A model generated the notes under the pieces. That model searched no databases. It was not told the DNA's origin and saw nothing but the letters and a program-made list of their open reading frames with translations. From assembly GCF_009938015.1 (NCBI RefSeq), contig NZ_AP021884.1, positions 1,351,501 to 1,415,500 on the forward strand: a DNA stretch of 64,000 nucleotides, read 5' to 3'. Position numbers and translations under genes: made by a program. Shown here piece after piece: positions 10,581-20,047 of this stretch (position 1 is the stretch's first letter; every line of letters starts with the position of its first letter). Source of the DNA: Sulfuriferula plumbiphila. Its GTDB lineage: Bacteria; Pseudomonadota; Gammaproteobacteria; Burkholderiales; Sulfuriferulaceae.

Positions 10581-12575
10581 ATGACGGAAATGCAAAAGCT
10601 TTATCTCCTGGTGCCGCTGGCGCCGCTGCTCGGCTCGGTCATTGCCGGCCTGTTCGGCTGGGCTATCGGGCGCACCTTGTCGCACCTGGTGACCATCGCC
10701 GGCGTGGCGGTGGCGTGCTGGGTTTCCTGGATTATCTTCCAGGACGTGCAGGCCGGACACGTATTCAACGGCACTGTCTACACCTGGATGAGCAGCGGCG
10801 ATCTCCGTTTCGAGATCGGGTTTCTGATCGACCCGCTCACCACCATGATGATGCTGGTGGTGAGCTTCGTCTCGCTCATGGTGCACATCTACACCATCGG
10901 CTACATGCGCGACGACCCCGGCTATCAACGCTTCTTCAGCTACATTTCGCTGTTTACTTTCTCCATGCTGATGCTGGTGATGGCCAACAACTTCCTCCAG
11001 CTGTTCTTCGGCTGGGAGGCGGTGGGTCTGGTGTCCTATCTGCTGATTGGCTTCTGGCATACCCGTCCCACGGCGATTTACGCCAACCTGAAAGCGTTTT
11101 TAGTAAACCGCGTGGGTGATTTCGGTTTTCTGCTTGGCATCGGTCTGGTGCTGACCTACTTCGGTACCCTGGATTACGCCTCGGTATTCGCCCAGGCGCC
11201 GGCCATGGCGAGCCACACCATCAGCATCCTGCCGGGACAGGAATGGTCGTTGCTGACGCTGATCTGCATCCTGCTGTTCATCGGTGCGATGGGTAAGTCG
11301 GCGCAGTTTCCGCTGCACGTCTGGCTGCCGGATTCGATGGAAGGCCCCACCCCGATCTCGGCGCTGATTCATGCCGCGACCATGGTGACGGCGGGCATCT
11401 TCATGGTGGCGCGCATGTCACCGCTGTTCGAGCTGTCGCAGACCGCGCTGTCGGTGGTGATGGTGATTGGTGCGATTACCGCGCTGTTCATGGGTTTCCT
11501 TGGCATCATCCAGAACGACATCAAGCGCGTGGTAGCGTATTCCACCTTGTCCCAGCTGGGCTACATGACGGTGGCGCTGGGCGCTTCCGCCTACTCGGTG
11601 GCGGTGTTTCACCTGATGACCCATGCTTTCTTCAAGGCGCTGCTGTTCCTGGCGGCAGGCTCGGTCATCATTGGCATGCACCACGACCAGGATATCCGCA
11701 ACATGGGCGGCCTGCGCAAGTACATGCCGATCACCTGGATCACCTTCCTGGTCGGTTCGCTGGCACTGATCGGCACGCCGTTCCTGTCCGGCTTCTATTC
11801 CAAGGACAGCATCATCGAGGCAGTGTCGCTGTCGCGGCTGCCCGGTTCCGGTTTCGCCTACTTCGCCGTAGTGGCGGGGGTGTTTGTCACCGCCTTCTAT
11901 TCGTTCCGCCTGTATTTCCTGGTGTTCCACGGCAAGGAGCGTTTTCCCCTCCATGAAAGTCACGCGCATGGTCACGATGACCACGGCCATGGTGGCAAGC
12001 CGCACGAATCCTCCTTGGTGGTCACCTTGCCGTTGATCCTGCTGGCGATACCTTCACTGGCAATCGGCTATTTTACGATTGATCCGATGCTGTATGGCGA
12101 CTACTTCAAGAGTGCGATTTTTATCAACAATGACTTGCATCCGGCCATGGCGGAACTCAGGCAGGAGTTCCACGGTGCCGGCGCGATGGCGCTGCATGCA
12201 TTGACTACGCTGCCGTTCTGGCTGGCGTTTTCCGGTGTCGCGCTGTCCTGGTTCTTCTACATGAAACGTCCGGACATCCCTGCCGCGATCAAGGAACGCT
12301 TCAGCCTGATTTACGCAATCCTGGAAAACAAATACGGTTTCGATACGTTCAACGACTGGTTCTTTGCCGGTGGCGCCCGCAAGCTGGGTAACGTTCTGTG
12401 GCGCTACGGTGATGTGAAACTGATCGATGGTTTCTTCGTCAATGGTGCGGCGCGTGTGGTGGGATGGTTCTCCAGGGTGATTCGCAACTTCCAGTCCGGC
12501 TACATCTATCATTACGCTTTTGCCATGATTATTGGCGTGTTTGCGCTGATTACCTGGTTTGTACGCGCAGCCTGA
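10581..12575 (+). CDS. nuoL: NADH-quinone oxidoreductase subunit L
   Basis: The distal antiporter-like proton-pumping subunit, 664 residues with about 16 transmembrane helices and the long C-terminal lateral helix. The family core HVWLPDSMEGPTPISALIHA near residues 247-266 is intact, and the pump lysines and glutamate lie in the expected helices. A histidine-rich cytoplasm- or periplasm-facing loop with HAHGHDDHGHGG (encoded about 11952-12009) interrupts the region before PHESSLVVTLPL. It is followed 40 bases later by nuoM. Confidence 0.97.
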   Translation: MTEMQKLYLLVPLAPLLGSVIAGLFGWAIGRTLSHLVTIAGVAVACWVSWIIFQDVQAGHVFNGTVYTWMSSGDLRFEIGFLIDPLTTMMMLVVSFVSLMVHIYTIGYMRDDPGYQRFFSYISLFTFSMLMLVMANNFLQLFFGWEAVGLVSYLLIGFWHTRPTAIYANLKAFLVNRVGDFGFLLGIGLVLTYFGTLDYASVFAQAPAMASHTISILPGQEWSLLTLICILLFIGAMGKSAQFPLHVWLPDSMEGPTPISALIHAATMVTAGIFMVARMSPLFELSQTALSVVMVIGAITALFMGFLGIIQNDIKRVVAYSTLSQLGYMTVALGASAYSVAVFHLMTHAFFKALLFLAAGSVIIGMHHDQDIRNMGGLRKYMPITWITFLVGSLALIGTPFLSGFYSKDSIIEAVSLSRLPGSGFAYFAVVAGVFVTAFYSFRLYFLVFHGKERFPLHESHAHGHDDHGHGGKPHESSLVVTLPLILLAIPSLAIGYFTIDPMLYGDYFKSAIFINNDLHPAMAELRQEFHGAGAMALHALTTLPFWLAFSGVALSWFFYMKRPDIPAAIKERFSLIYAILENKYGFDTFNDWFFAGGARKLGNVLWRYGDVKLIDGFFVNGAARVVGWFSRVIRNFQSGYIYHYAFAMIIGVFALITWFVRAA

Positions 12576-12615
12576 CGCAACACATGACGAATAAATACAA
12601 GGGAATAGGGAATTT

Positions 12616-14103
12616 ATGCTAGCTGGATACCCACTACTGAGCCTGTCCATCTGGGTGCCGATCATCGCCGGCGTGCTGGTGCTTGCCACGGGATCGGATC
12701 GCAATGCGCCGCTGGCGCGCTGGATTGCCCTGCTGGGTGCCCTGCTTGGCTTCATTGTTACCCTGCCGCTCTACACCCGGTTTGACCCGTTCTCCGCCAG
12801 CATGCAGTTCACCGAGCTGGCGCGCTGGATTCCGGCATTCAATATCCACTATCACCTCGGCGTGGACGGCATAGCCATGCCCTTCGTGCTGCTCAACAGT
12901 TTCACCACGGTGCTGGTGGTGATTGCCGGATGGCAGGTCATCCAGAACAAGACCGCACAATACATGGCAGCCTTCCTCATCATGTCCGGCCTCATCAATG
13001 GGGTGTTTGCGGCGATGGATGCGATGCTGTTCTATGTGTTTTTCGAGGCCATGCTGATTCCCATGTTCCTGGTGATTGGTATTTGGGGCGGGCCAAACCG
13101 CGTGTACGCGGCGGTCAAGTTCTTCCTGTACACCCTGATGGGCTCGCTGTTGATGCTGGTGGCGTTTATCTACCTGTATTTCCAGTCCGGCGGCAGCTTC
13201 GAGATTCTGGATTATCAGCGCCTGCCCATCGGCATGAGCGCGCAGATACTGATCTTCATCGCCTTCTTCCTGTCGTTCGCGGTGAAGGTGCCGATGTGGC
13301 CGGTGCATACCTGGCTGCCGGATGCCCACGTCGAGGCGCCCACCGGCGGTTCGGTGGTGCTGGCGGCAATTACGCTGAAAATCGGCGCTTACGGTTTCCT
13401 GCGCTTCAACCTGCCGATTGCGCCGGACGCCAGCCATTACCTGTCCGGCTTCATCATCACCATTTCGCTGATCGCGGTGGTGTACATCAGCTTTGTTGCA
13501 CTGGCGCAGAGCGACATGAAAAAGCTCATCGCCTATTCTTCCATTTCGCATATGGGTTTCGTCACCCTGGGCTTTTTCATGTTCAATACCCTCGGCATGG
13601 AGGGCGGGCTGGTGCAGATGATCTCGCACGGCTTCATCTCTGCCGCGATGTTCCTGAGCGTAGGCGTGATGTATGATCGCCTGCACTCACGCCAGATCGG
13701 CGACTACGGCGGTCTGGCTAAAAAAATGCCGATGTTTGCGGCGTTCTTCATGCTGTTTGCCATGGCCAATGCCGGCTTGCCCGCCACCAGCGGCTTCATC
13801 GGTGAATTCATGGTCATCATGAGCGCCATCAAGGTCAACTTCTGGTACGCCTTCCTGGCTGCAACCACCCTGGTTCTGGGTGCAGCCTATACATTGTGGA
13901 TGTACAAGCGCGTGGTGTTCGGCAATATCACCAACCCGCACGTGGATGACATGCAGGACATCGGTGCGCGCGAATTCGGCTTCCTTGCCGTACTCGCGGT
14001 GGCGGTGCTGGCAATGGGCGTCTACCCCAAGCCGGTAACCGATGTCATGCATACCTCGGTGAACAACCTGCTCGCCCACGTGGCGCAGAGCAAACTGCCC
14101 TAA
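12616..14103 (+). CDS. nuoM: NADH-quinone oxidoreductase subunit M
   Basis: The second antiporter-like proton-pumping subunit, 495 residues with about 14 transmembrane helices. The conserved VHTWLPDAHVEAPTGGSVVLA segment is present near residues 231-251, along with the pump glutamate in the VFFEAMLIPMF helix. A GGGAA site precedes the ATG at 12616. It is 22 bases from nuoN. Confidence 0.97.
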   Translation: MLAGYPLLSLSIWVPIIAGVLVLATGSDRNAPLARWIALLGALLGFIVTLPLYTRFDPFSASMQFTELARWIPAFNIHYHLGVDGIAMPFVLLNSFTTVLVVIAGWQVIQNKTAQYMAAFLIMSGLINGVFAAMDAMLFYVFFEAMLIPMFLVIGIWGGPNRVYAAVKFFLYTLMGSLLMLVAFIYLYFQSGGSFEILDYQRLPIGMSAQILIFIAFFLSFAVKVPMWPVHTWLPDAHVEAPTGGSVVLAAITLKIGAYGFLRFNLPIAPDASHYLSGFIITISLIAVVYISFVALAQSDMKKLIAYSSISHMGFVTLGFFMFNTLGMEGGLVQMISHGFISAAMFLSVGVMYDRLHSRQIGDYGGLAKKMPMFAAFFMLFAMANAGLPATSGFIGEFMVIMSAIKVNFWYAFLAATTLVLGAAYTLWMYKRVVFGNITNPHVDDMQDIGAREFGFLAVLAVAVLAMGVYPKPVTDVMHTSVNNLLAHVAQSKLP

Positions 14104-14125
14104 GCTGTATTGATAAGGACTACAG

Positions 14126-15571
14126 ATGAATTTTGCCCTCACCGACCTGACGCCGCTGCTGCCGGAAATCTTTCTGCTGGCGGCCGTTTCCTTCATCCTG
14201 ATTTTTGACCTGTTTCTCAGCGATGAACATCGTTACATTACTTATATTCTCAGCCTGTCCACGCTGCTGGGCTGCGGCTGGCTGACTTTTTCCGGTGCGG
14301 GTGGCGGCGTGGTGTATGCCATGCACGGCATGTTTGTCAATGACATGCTGGCCGATGTGCTGAAGCTTATGGTGTATTTCAGCGTTGCGGTGACCATGGT
14401 CTACTCGCGCGAATATATCCGCGTGCGCGGCATGTTCCAGGGCGAGTTCTTCGTGCTGATGCTGTTCGCCACGCTGGGCATGATGGTGATGATCTCCGCC
14501 AGTCATTTCCTTACCCTGTACATGGGACTGGAACTGCTGAGCCTGTCGCTGTATGCGCTGGTGGCGCTGCAGCGCGACTCGGCAGTGGCAGCCGAAGCGG
14601 CAATGAAATACTTTGTGCTGGGTGCACTGGCGTCGGGCATGCTGCTGTACGGCATGTCCATGCTTTATGGCGCCACCGGCAGCCTGGAGATCGCCAAAAT
14701 CGCCGCTGTGTTGCAACAGGGGCTGGGCAACAATACCGTGCTGGTGTTCGGTCTGGTATTCGTGGTGGCGGGACTGGCGTTCAAGCTTGGCGTGGCGCCA
14801 TTCCATATGTGGATTCCGGACGTGTACCACGGTGCGCCCACGGCCATCACGCTGTTTATCGGTACCGCCAGTAAAATTGCCGCACTGGGTTTCGTGTTGC
14901 GTATCCTGGCGCAAGGGCTGCAGTCGCTGTCCCCCGACTGGCAATCCATGCTGGTCATCATGGCGGTATTGTCCATGGCGGTGGGCAATATAACGGCCAT
15001 CGCCCAGACCAATTTCAAGCGCATGCTGGCTTACTCCACCATCTCGCACATGGGCTTTCTGCTGCTCGGCCTGCTGGCCGCCGATATCAACGGCTACACG
15101 TCCGCCATGTTCTACATGATCAGCTACGTGTTCATGGGGCTGGGTTCATTCGGCATGATCCTGCTGCTGTCGCGCAAAGGCTTCGAGGCCGACAAGCTTG
15201 ACGACCTCAAGGGGCTCAATCAGCGTAGCCCATGGTATGCATTCATGCTGCTGCTGATCATGTTCTCGCTGGCCGGCATCCCGCCCACGGTAGGTTTCTA
15301 CGCCAAGTTGTCGGTGCTGCAGGCGGTGATTCATGCCGGTTACACCTGGCTGGCCGTAGTCGCAGTCATTTTCTCGCTGATCGGCGCATTTTATTATTTG
15401 CGCGTGGTCAAACTGATGTATTTTGACAAGCCGCATGACATGACCCCGATCGCACCCCAGGGCGACATGCGCGTATTGATGAGCGCCAACGGGCTGGGTA
15501 TGCTGGTCCTTGGTATTGTGCCGCAGCCGCTGATGGCGCTGTGTGCTTATGCTATAGGTAAATCGCTATGA
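14126..15571 (+). CDS. nuoN: NADH-quinone oxidoreductase subunit N
   Basis: The third antiporter-like subunit, 481 residues with about 14 transmembrane helices. The core segment [21 protein letters not shown] matches the family motif. The lysine of FKLGVAPF and the glutamate of [16 protein letters not shown] sit in the expected channel positions. An AAGGA site precedes the ATG. Its stop overlaps the next gene by four bases (ATGA). Confidence 0.97.
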   Translation: MNFALTDLTPLLPEIFLLAAVSFILIFDLFLSDEHRYITYILSLSTLLGCGWLTFSGAGGGVVYAMHGMFVNDMLADVLKLMVYFSVAVTMVYSREYIRVRGMFQGEFFVLMLFATLGMMVMISASHFLTLYMGLELLSLSLYALVALQRDSAVAAEAAMKYFVLGALASGMLLYGMSMLYGATGSLEIAKIAAVLQQGLGNNTVLVFGLVFVVAGLAFKLGVAPFHMWIPDVYHGAPTAITLFIGTASKIAALGFVLRILAQGLQSLSPDWQSMLVIMAVLSMAVGNITAIAQTNFKRMLAYSTISHMGFLLLGLLAADINGYTSAMFYMISYVFMGLGSFGMILLLSRKGFEADKLDDLKGLNQRSPWYAFMLLLIMFSLAGIPPTVGFYAKLSVLQAVIHAGYTWLAVVAVIFSLIGAFYYLRVVKLMYFDKPHDMTPIAPQGDMRVLMSANGLGMLVLGIVPQPLMALCAYAIGKSL

Positions 15572-15861
15572 ATGCCCCTGTTATTGCCTTGCTGCTGACC
15601 GCACTGGTCGCCGCCAATCTGCCGTTTTTGCTGGAGCGCATCTTTTTCGTCATTGCCCCCAGGGATAGTCACAAAGCGCTGGGCTGGCGCGCGCTGGAAC
15701 TGCTCGTGCTGTACTTTCTGGTGGGTGGCGTGGGTTTCCTGCTGCAGCGCAAGATTGGCCCCGTGCAACACCAGAACTGGGAGTTTTATGCGGTTACCGC
15801 CTGTCTGTTTCTGGTAATGGCCTATCCCGGATTTGTATACCGTTATTTGTGGCGGCGTTAG
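15568..15861 (+). CDS. DUF2818 family membrane protein at the end of the nuo operon
   Basis: A 97-residue protein with three hydrophobic segments (about residues 4-28, 43-60 and 71-90). It matches the DUF2818 family, which in betaproteobacteria regularly follows nuoN. No reaction is known. The ATGA overlap with nuoN makes coexpression with complex I very likely, so an assembly or accessory role is a reasonable inference, but no motif proves it. Confidence 0.85.
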   Translation: MNAPVIALLLTALVAANLPFLLERIFFVIAPRDSHKALGWRALELLVLYFLVGGVGFLLQRKIGPVQHQNWEFYAVTACLFLVMAYPGFVYRYLWRR

Positions 15862-15967
15862 CAGAACCAGGGAGCGCCTGAATACTCAGGCAGGGTTGTT
15901 GCTACAGTAATACCATTACTGGCCGTTACTTGGTGTTACATCAATAAGCAGATAATAAAGGAGCGCT

Positions 15968-17671
15968 ATGGCCAGGCCGGAAAAAGTTCGCCTGGGTGAA
16001 CTTTTGGTTCAGCAAAAGCTGCTTTCTGAAGAACAGCTCCAGTTGGCATTAAGCGAGCAGAAACGCAGCGGGCGCAAGCTAGGGCGTTTTTTTGTCGAAA
16101 ATGGCTTTGTCACGGAAGAGCAGATTTCCGGCGCACTGGCCAAGCAACTCAACATCCCCTACATCGATCTCAAGTATTACAACTTCAATCCCGATACGGT
16201 GCGCCTGTTGCCGGAAACCCAGGCGCGCCGCTTCCGTGCCATAGCACTGGAGGATCGCGGCAGCGCGCTGTTGCTCGGCCTGGCCGACCCCACCGACCTG
16301 TTCGCTTACGACGAGATCGCCCGTTCCGTGAAAAGGAATATCGAGCTCGCCGTGGTGAACGAGGGCGAACTGCTGCAGACCATCGACCGCATTTACCGCA
16401 AGACTGAAGAGATAACCGATTTTGCCCGCGAGCTGGAACAGGATCTGGGCGACACCTATGTGGATTTTGGCGCGCTGGGGGCGACGGCTGGGCTTGAGGA
16501 AGCGCCGGTAGTCAAACTCCTGCAGTCGGTATTCGATGATGCGACGCAGGTGCGGGCATCCGATATCCACATCGAGCCGCAGGAAGGGCGCCTGCAAATC
16601 CGCTTCCGCATCGACGGCGTGCTGCATCTGCAGACCGAATCCGACATCAAGATTGCCTCGGCCCTGGCGCTGCGCCTCAAGTTGATGTCGGGTCTGGATA
16701 TCTCGGAAAAACGCCTGCCCCAGGACGGGCGCTTCGCCATCAAGGTCAAGCAGCAGCAGATCGACGTGCGTATCTCCACCATGCCCACCCAGTACGGCGA
16801 GTCGGTGGTGATGCGCTTGTTGAACCAGAGCGGCACGACGCTCAAGCTGGATTCAATCGGCATGCCGCCCGGCATGCTGGAAAGATTTCGCGCCATCCTG
16901 CGCCGCCCGAACGGGCTGGTGCTGGTGACCGGCCCGACCGGGAGCGGTAAAACCACCACCCTGTATGGCGCGCTGGCCGAACTGAATACGCTGGAAAGAA
17001 AACTGATTACCGTTGAGGACCCGGTTGAATATCGCCTGCCCGGCATCAACCAGGTGCAGGTCAACGACAAAATCGAACTGACGTTTGCGCGGGTGCTGCG
17101 TTCTGCGTTGCGCCAGGACCCGGATGTGGTGCTGGTAGGCGAGATGCGCGACCAGGACACTGCCCAGATCGGCATGCGCGCAGCCATGACCGGCCACCTG
17201 GTATTGTCCACCCTGCATACCAACGACGCGGCAAGCACACCCGTGCGTTTGCTGGATATGGGCGTGCCGCGCTACATGGTGGCCACCTCCTTGCAGGTCG
17301 TGCTGGCCCAGCGTCTGGTGCGGCTCATTTGCGCGAACTGCACCGAGCCCTATGAGTTAAAAGCCACTGAGCATGAATGGTTGAAAGCCGAGTTGGGGGA
17401 TACCGTTGACACGCGCCGTTATTTGCATGGGCGCGGCTGCGTGCATTGCAACGGCACCGGCTACCGCGGCCGCACAGGCGTATACGAAATGCTGGAAATG
17501 ACAGAAGCTCTGGCGGATGCCGCCAACCATCACGAACCGGCGCACTTCATGAAAGCGGCTCACGCACAAATGGCCGGACAGACGCTGCGCAGGCATGCCG
17601 TAGTGCTGGCTGCCGCGGGAAAAACCACGGTGGCTGAAGCGATGCGCATCAGCAATCAGTTCGAGGACTAG
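15968..17671 (+). CDS. mshE: MSHA pilus extension ATPase MshE
   Basis: A 567-residue cytoplasmic GspE/PilB-family ATPase that powers pilus assembly. The N-terminal MshEN domain shows two consecutive copies of the c-di-GMP motif, RLGELL..L...L..Q from residue 8 and KLGRFF..I...L..Q from residue 37, separated by five residues as in Vibrio MshE. Walker A GPTGSGKTTT lies near residue 322 and the Walker B region DPDVVLVGEMRD near 384. A C-terminal tetracysteine zinc knuckle, CANC and CVHC, follows. AAAGGAG precedes the ATG. It heads the pilus locus, and its usual partner mshG lies beyond an inserted four-helix-bundle gene. Confidence 0.93.
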   Translation: MARPEKVRLGELLVQQKLLSEEQLQLALSEQKRSGRKLGRFFVENGFVTEEQISGALAKQLNIPYIDLKYYNFNPDTVRLLPETQARRFRAIALEDRGSALLLGLADPTDLFAYDEIARSVKRNIELAVVNEGELLQTIDRIYRKTEEITDFARELEQDLGDTYVDFGALGATAGLEEAPVVKLLQSVFDDATQVRASDIHIEPQEGRLQIRFRIDGVLHLQTESDIKIASALALRLKLMSGLDISEKRLPQDGRFAIKVKQQQIDVRISTMPTQYGESVVMRLLNQSGTTLKLDSIGMPPGMLERFRAILRRPNGLVLVTGPTGSGKTTTLYGALAELNTLERKLITVEDPVEYRLPGINQVQVNDKIELTFARVLRSALRQDPDVVLVGEMRDQDTAQIGMRAAMTGHLVLSTLHTNDAASTPVRLLDMGVPRYMVATSLQVVLAQRLVRLICANCTEPYELKATEHEWLKAELGDTVDTRRYLHGRGCVHCNGTGYRGRTGVYEMLEMTEALADAANHHEPAHFMKAAHAQMAGQTLRRHAVVLAAAGKTTVAEAMRISNQFED

Positions 17672-17685
17672 GGGGAAGGAAATCA

Positions 17686-17743
17686 AAAGGCGAAAGGCGA
17701 AAGGCGAAAGGCAAAAATTAAAAGCTAAAGGCATAAGGCAAAA
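17686..17743. repeat. Left heptamer arm of the four-helix-bundle cassette
   Basis: Degenerate tandem copies of GGCGAAA / GGCAAAA run up to the start of the next gene. Bases 17701-17718 match the reverse complement of 18148-18165 at 17 of 18 positions, so the two arrays form terminal inverted repeats around the gene at 17745. Confidence 0.7.
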
Positions 17744-17744
17744 A

Positions 17745-18122
17745 ATGGCGGTGAAACGTGATCTGGATGAACGATTGTTAGTGTATGGAGCAACCATCAT
17801 CAAACTGGTCGAATCTTTGCCGTCTACTATTGCCGGCAGACGGATTGGGGATCAACTGTTGCGCAGCGGCACGTCCGTTGGCACAAATTTTGAGGAAGCC
17901 CAAGGTGCGGAATCGAAGAATGATTTCGCTCATAAATTACAGATCGCCCTGAAAGAGCTGCGCGAATCCAACTATTGGCTGCGCTTGTTGGCCAAAACCG
18001 AGATGCTCCCTCAAGAGACGCTAGTGGTGGTCATAGGCGAATCGGCTCAACTAAAAGCGATACTTTCAAAATCAGTAGCCACTGTCAAAGGCACAGCAAA
18101 AACCAAAGGGATTGAAAAATGA
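17745..18122 (+). CDS. Four-helix-bundle protein (S23/IVS family), inserted between mshE and mshG
   Basis: A 125-residue, fully helical protein of the TIGR02436 family, first known as the protein encoded in 23S rRNA intervening sequences and related in fold to the Avd protein of diversity-generating systems. The core RSGTSVGTNFEEAQGAESKNDFAHK and the RESNYWLRLLAKT segment are typical. Its function is not established; the fold binds nucleic acid in related proteins. Inverted heptamer repeats flank it on both sides and it splits the normally adjacent mshE and mshG, so the unit looks like an inserted cassette. Lysine-rich, lower-GC codon use differs from its neighbours. Confidence 0.85.
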   Translation: MAVKRDLDERLLVYGATIIKLVESLPSTIAGRRIGDQLLRSGTSVGTNFEEAQGAESKNDFAHKLQIALKELRESNYWLRLLAKTEMLPQETLVVVIGESAQLKAILSKSVATVKGTAKTKGIEK

Positions 18123-18147
18123 AAAATGATAGTCAATTACCCGCCCC

Positions 18148-18165
18148 ATTTTTGCCTTTTGCCTT
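18148..18165. repeat. Right heptamer arm of the four-helix-bundle cassette
   Basis: ATTTTTGCCTTTTGCCTT is the inverted counterpart of 17701-17718. It lies 14 bases before the mshG ATG, where a ribosome site would be expected, and no clear one is visible. Confidence 0.7.
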
Positions 18166-18179
18166 GCGGGTTTCATAGC

Positions 18180-19409
18180 ATGCCTTTCTTCGCCTACAAA
18201 GCCCGCAATGCCCACGGTGAACTGGTGCAAGGGGTGCTCGAAAGCCCCGACAGCGGTGCCGTAGCGGAGCAGCTTTTCAACACCGGCATCACCCCGATTG
18301 AAATCGCGCCGACCAAAAAACCGGCATTGGGCGGCGAAGGCGGCTGGTGGGCGCGGTTGACCGAAGAAAAGATCCGCTCCATTGATGTACAGCTGTTCAG
18401 CCGGCAGCTCTACACCCTGCTCAAGGCCGGCGTGCCGATCATGCGCGGGCTGGCAGGTTTGCAGGAATCCGCCATCAACAAATCGTTTGGGCGTGTGCTG
18501 GGCGATATCCGCGAATCGCTGGACTCTGGCCGTGAGCTTTCCGCAGCCATGCGTCGTCATCCCGAAGTTTTTTCTGCTTTCTACCTGAGCATGGTGCGTG
18601 TCGGGGAAATGACCGGGCGCCTGGAAGATATCTTCCTGCGCCTGTTTGATCATCTCGAATTCGAGCGCCTGATGCGCGAACGGGTACATACAGCCATGCG
18701 TTACCCGATGTTCGTGGTGATTGCCATGGCGGTGGCCATCACGGTGATCAACCTGTTTGTGATCCCGGCGTTTGCCAAAGTGTATGCGGGATTCAATGCC
18801 GAACTGCCGCTCATGACGCAGATACTCATCGGTTTCTCCAATTTCATGGTCAGGTTCTGGCCGCTTATGCTGGCATTGGTCGTCGGTGCCGGATTTGCGT
18901 TCAGGATTTATATCGCCACCGCCGCCGGCAGGTACCGCTGGGACAAGCTCAAGCTGCGCTTCCCGATCGTGGGCAAGATCGTATTGAAAGGCGCGCTGGC
19001 ACGTTTCGCGCGCAGCTTCGCGCTGGCCAGCAAGAGTGGGGTACCCATCGTACAGGGCCTGAATGTGGTGGCACAAACGGTGGACAATGCCTACATTGCC
19101 AGCCGCATCACGCAAATGCGCGATGGCATTGAGCGCGGCGAAAGCATCCTGCGCACTGCCGTGACGGCGGGCGTGTTTACGCCGGTGGTGTTGCAGATGG
19201 TTGCGGTGGGCGAGGAAACCGGCGAGCTCGACAGCCTGATGGACGAGATTGCCGAAATGTATGAGCGCGAAGTGGATTACGAACTCAAAACGCTGTCGTC
19301 GCAAATCGAGCCCATCCTGATTGTTGGCCTGGGCATCATCGTTCTGGTCCTTGCCCTGGGCGTATTCCTGCCGATCTGGGACCTCGGCAAGGTCGCGTTG
19401 CACAAATGA
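18180..19409 (+). CDS. mshG: MSHA pilus inner-membrane platform protein MshG
   Basis: A 409-residue GspF/PilC-family protein that forms the inner-membrane platform on which the MshE ATPase acts. It has the typical start PFFAYKARNAHGELVQG, two T2SSF repeats (about 70-190 and 270-390) and three transmembrane segments near residues 172-195, 218-242 and 378-402. I chose the ATG at 18180 because it matches the family start, although the ribosome site is poor. An in-frame ATG at 18126 would add residues read out of the heptamer repeat (FCLLP). Its end overlaps the next gene by four bases. Confidence 0.92.
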   Translation: MPFFAYKARNAHGELVQGVLESPDSGAVAEQLFNTGITPIEIAPTKKPALGGEGGWWARLTEEKIRSIDVQLFSRQLYTLLKAGVPIMRGLAGLQESAINKSFGRVLGDIRESLDSGRELSAAMRRHPEVFSAFYLSMVRVGEMTGRLEDIFLRLFDHLEFERLMRERVHTAMRYPMFVVIAMAVAITVINLFVIPAFAKVYAGFNAELPLMTQILIGFSNFMVRFWPLMLALVVGAGFAFRIYIATAAGRYRWDKLKLRFPIVGKIVLKGALARFARSFALASKSGVPIVQGLNVVAQTVDNAYIASRITQMRDGIERGESILRTAVTAGVFTPVVLQMVAVGEETGELDSLMDEIAEMYEREVDYELKTLSSQIEPILIVGLGIIVLVLALGVFLPIWDLGKVALHK

Positions 19410-19963
19410 AATATGCACGGGGTGGCAAATTCTGCCGCCTGACGTCAGTTATTCTGGATAGGGGAAGGCGGGTCGGCTTCACCCGGTTCGAGCTGGTGGG
19501 GATCATTTTCATAGCCAGTGTGCTGTCAGTCCTGCTGTACGACCAATTTCTGCGCTACCAGGCACTGGCTGAACAGGCTGTCATGGAAATGACCGTCATC
19601 AACATGCGCAGCGGCCTGCGGCTGCGCGTGGCAGAGCTGATGATGCAGGACAGGACCGATGAAATCGGCAGTCTGCTGCATGAAAACCCCATAACATGGC
19701 TGGCGGCGCCGCCTCCCAACTACATTGGGCAATTGGCCCACCCGGAACAGCACGCGATCCCCGCGAACAGCTGGTATTTCGATAGCGGACGCCATGAACT
19801 GGTTTATCGGTTGCGCCGCGACAAGCTATTCGAAGCGGGCCCGGCGCGGGAAAAAGCGCTGCGCTTCCGCGTCACTGCAGTGCACCATCCGCAGCAAACA
19901 GGGGAGGGTGGCGCACGCAAAGTGGAAGGTGTGGCCCTGACCATGATCACTCGGCATGATTGA
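19406..19963 (+). CDS. mshF: Minor pilin-like protein, MshF position
   Basis: A 185-residue exported protein with a prepilin-like leader of about 24 residues followed by GFTRFELVGIIFIASVLSVL. The glycine at the cleavage site and the glutamate five residues on fit prepilin peptidase processing, though the sequence after the cleavage is atypical. The soluble part has no recognisable domain. The name rests on position, between mshG and the pilins, and on the general form of MshF; sequence similarity to Vibrio MshF is weak by eye. The ATG overlaps the mshG stop. Confidence 0.6.
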   Translation: MKYARGGKFCRLTSVILDRGRRVGFTRFELVGIIFIASVLSVLLYDQFLRYQALAEQAVMEMTVINMRSGLRLRVAELMMQDRTDEIGSLLHENPITWLAAPPPNYIGQLAHPEQHAIPANSWYFDSGRHELVYRLRRDKLFEAGPAREKALRFRVTAVHHPQQTGEGGARKVEGVALTMITRHD

Positions 19964-20047
19964 TGCTGGGCGGTGGCATGGTTTGTGCTATATGCGGAAC
20001 ACAGAATTTACCGCGCTTTTCAATGGCGGGACATGGAGGAGTGGAAA

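Noticed and set aside
15876-15891. A terminator at the end of the nuo operon
   Set aside because: GCCTGA/TCAGGC is a 6-base stem without a following T run; too weak to call.
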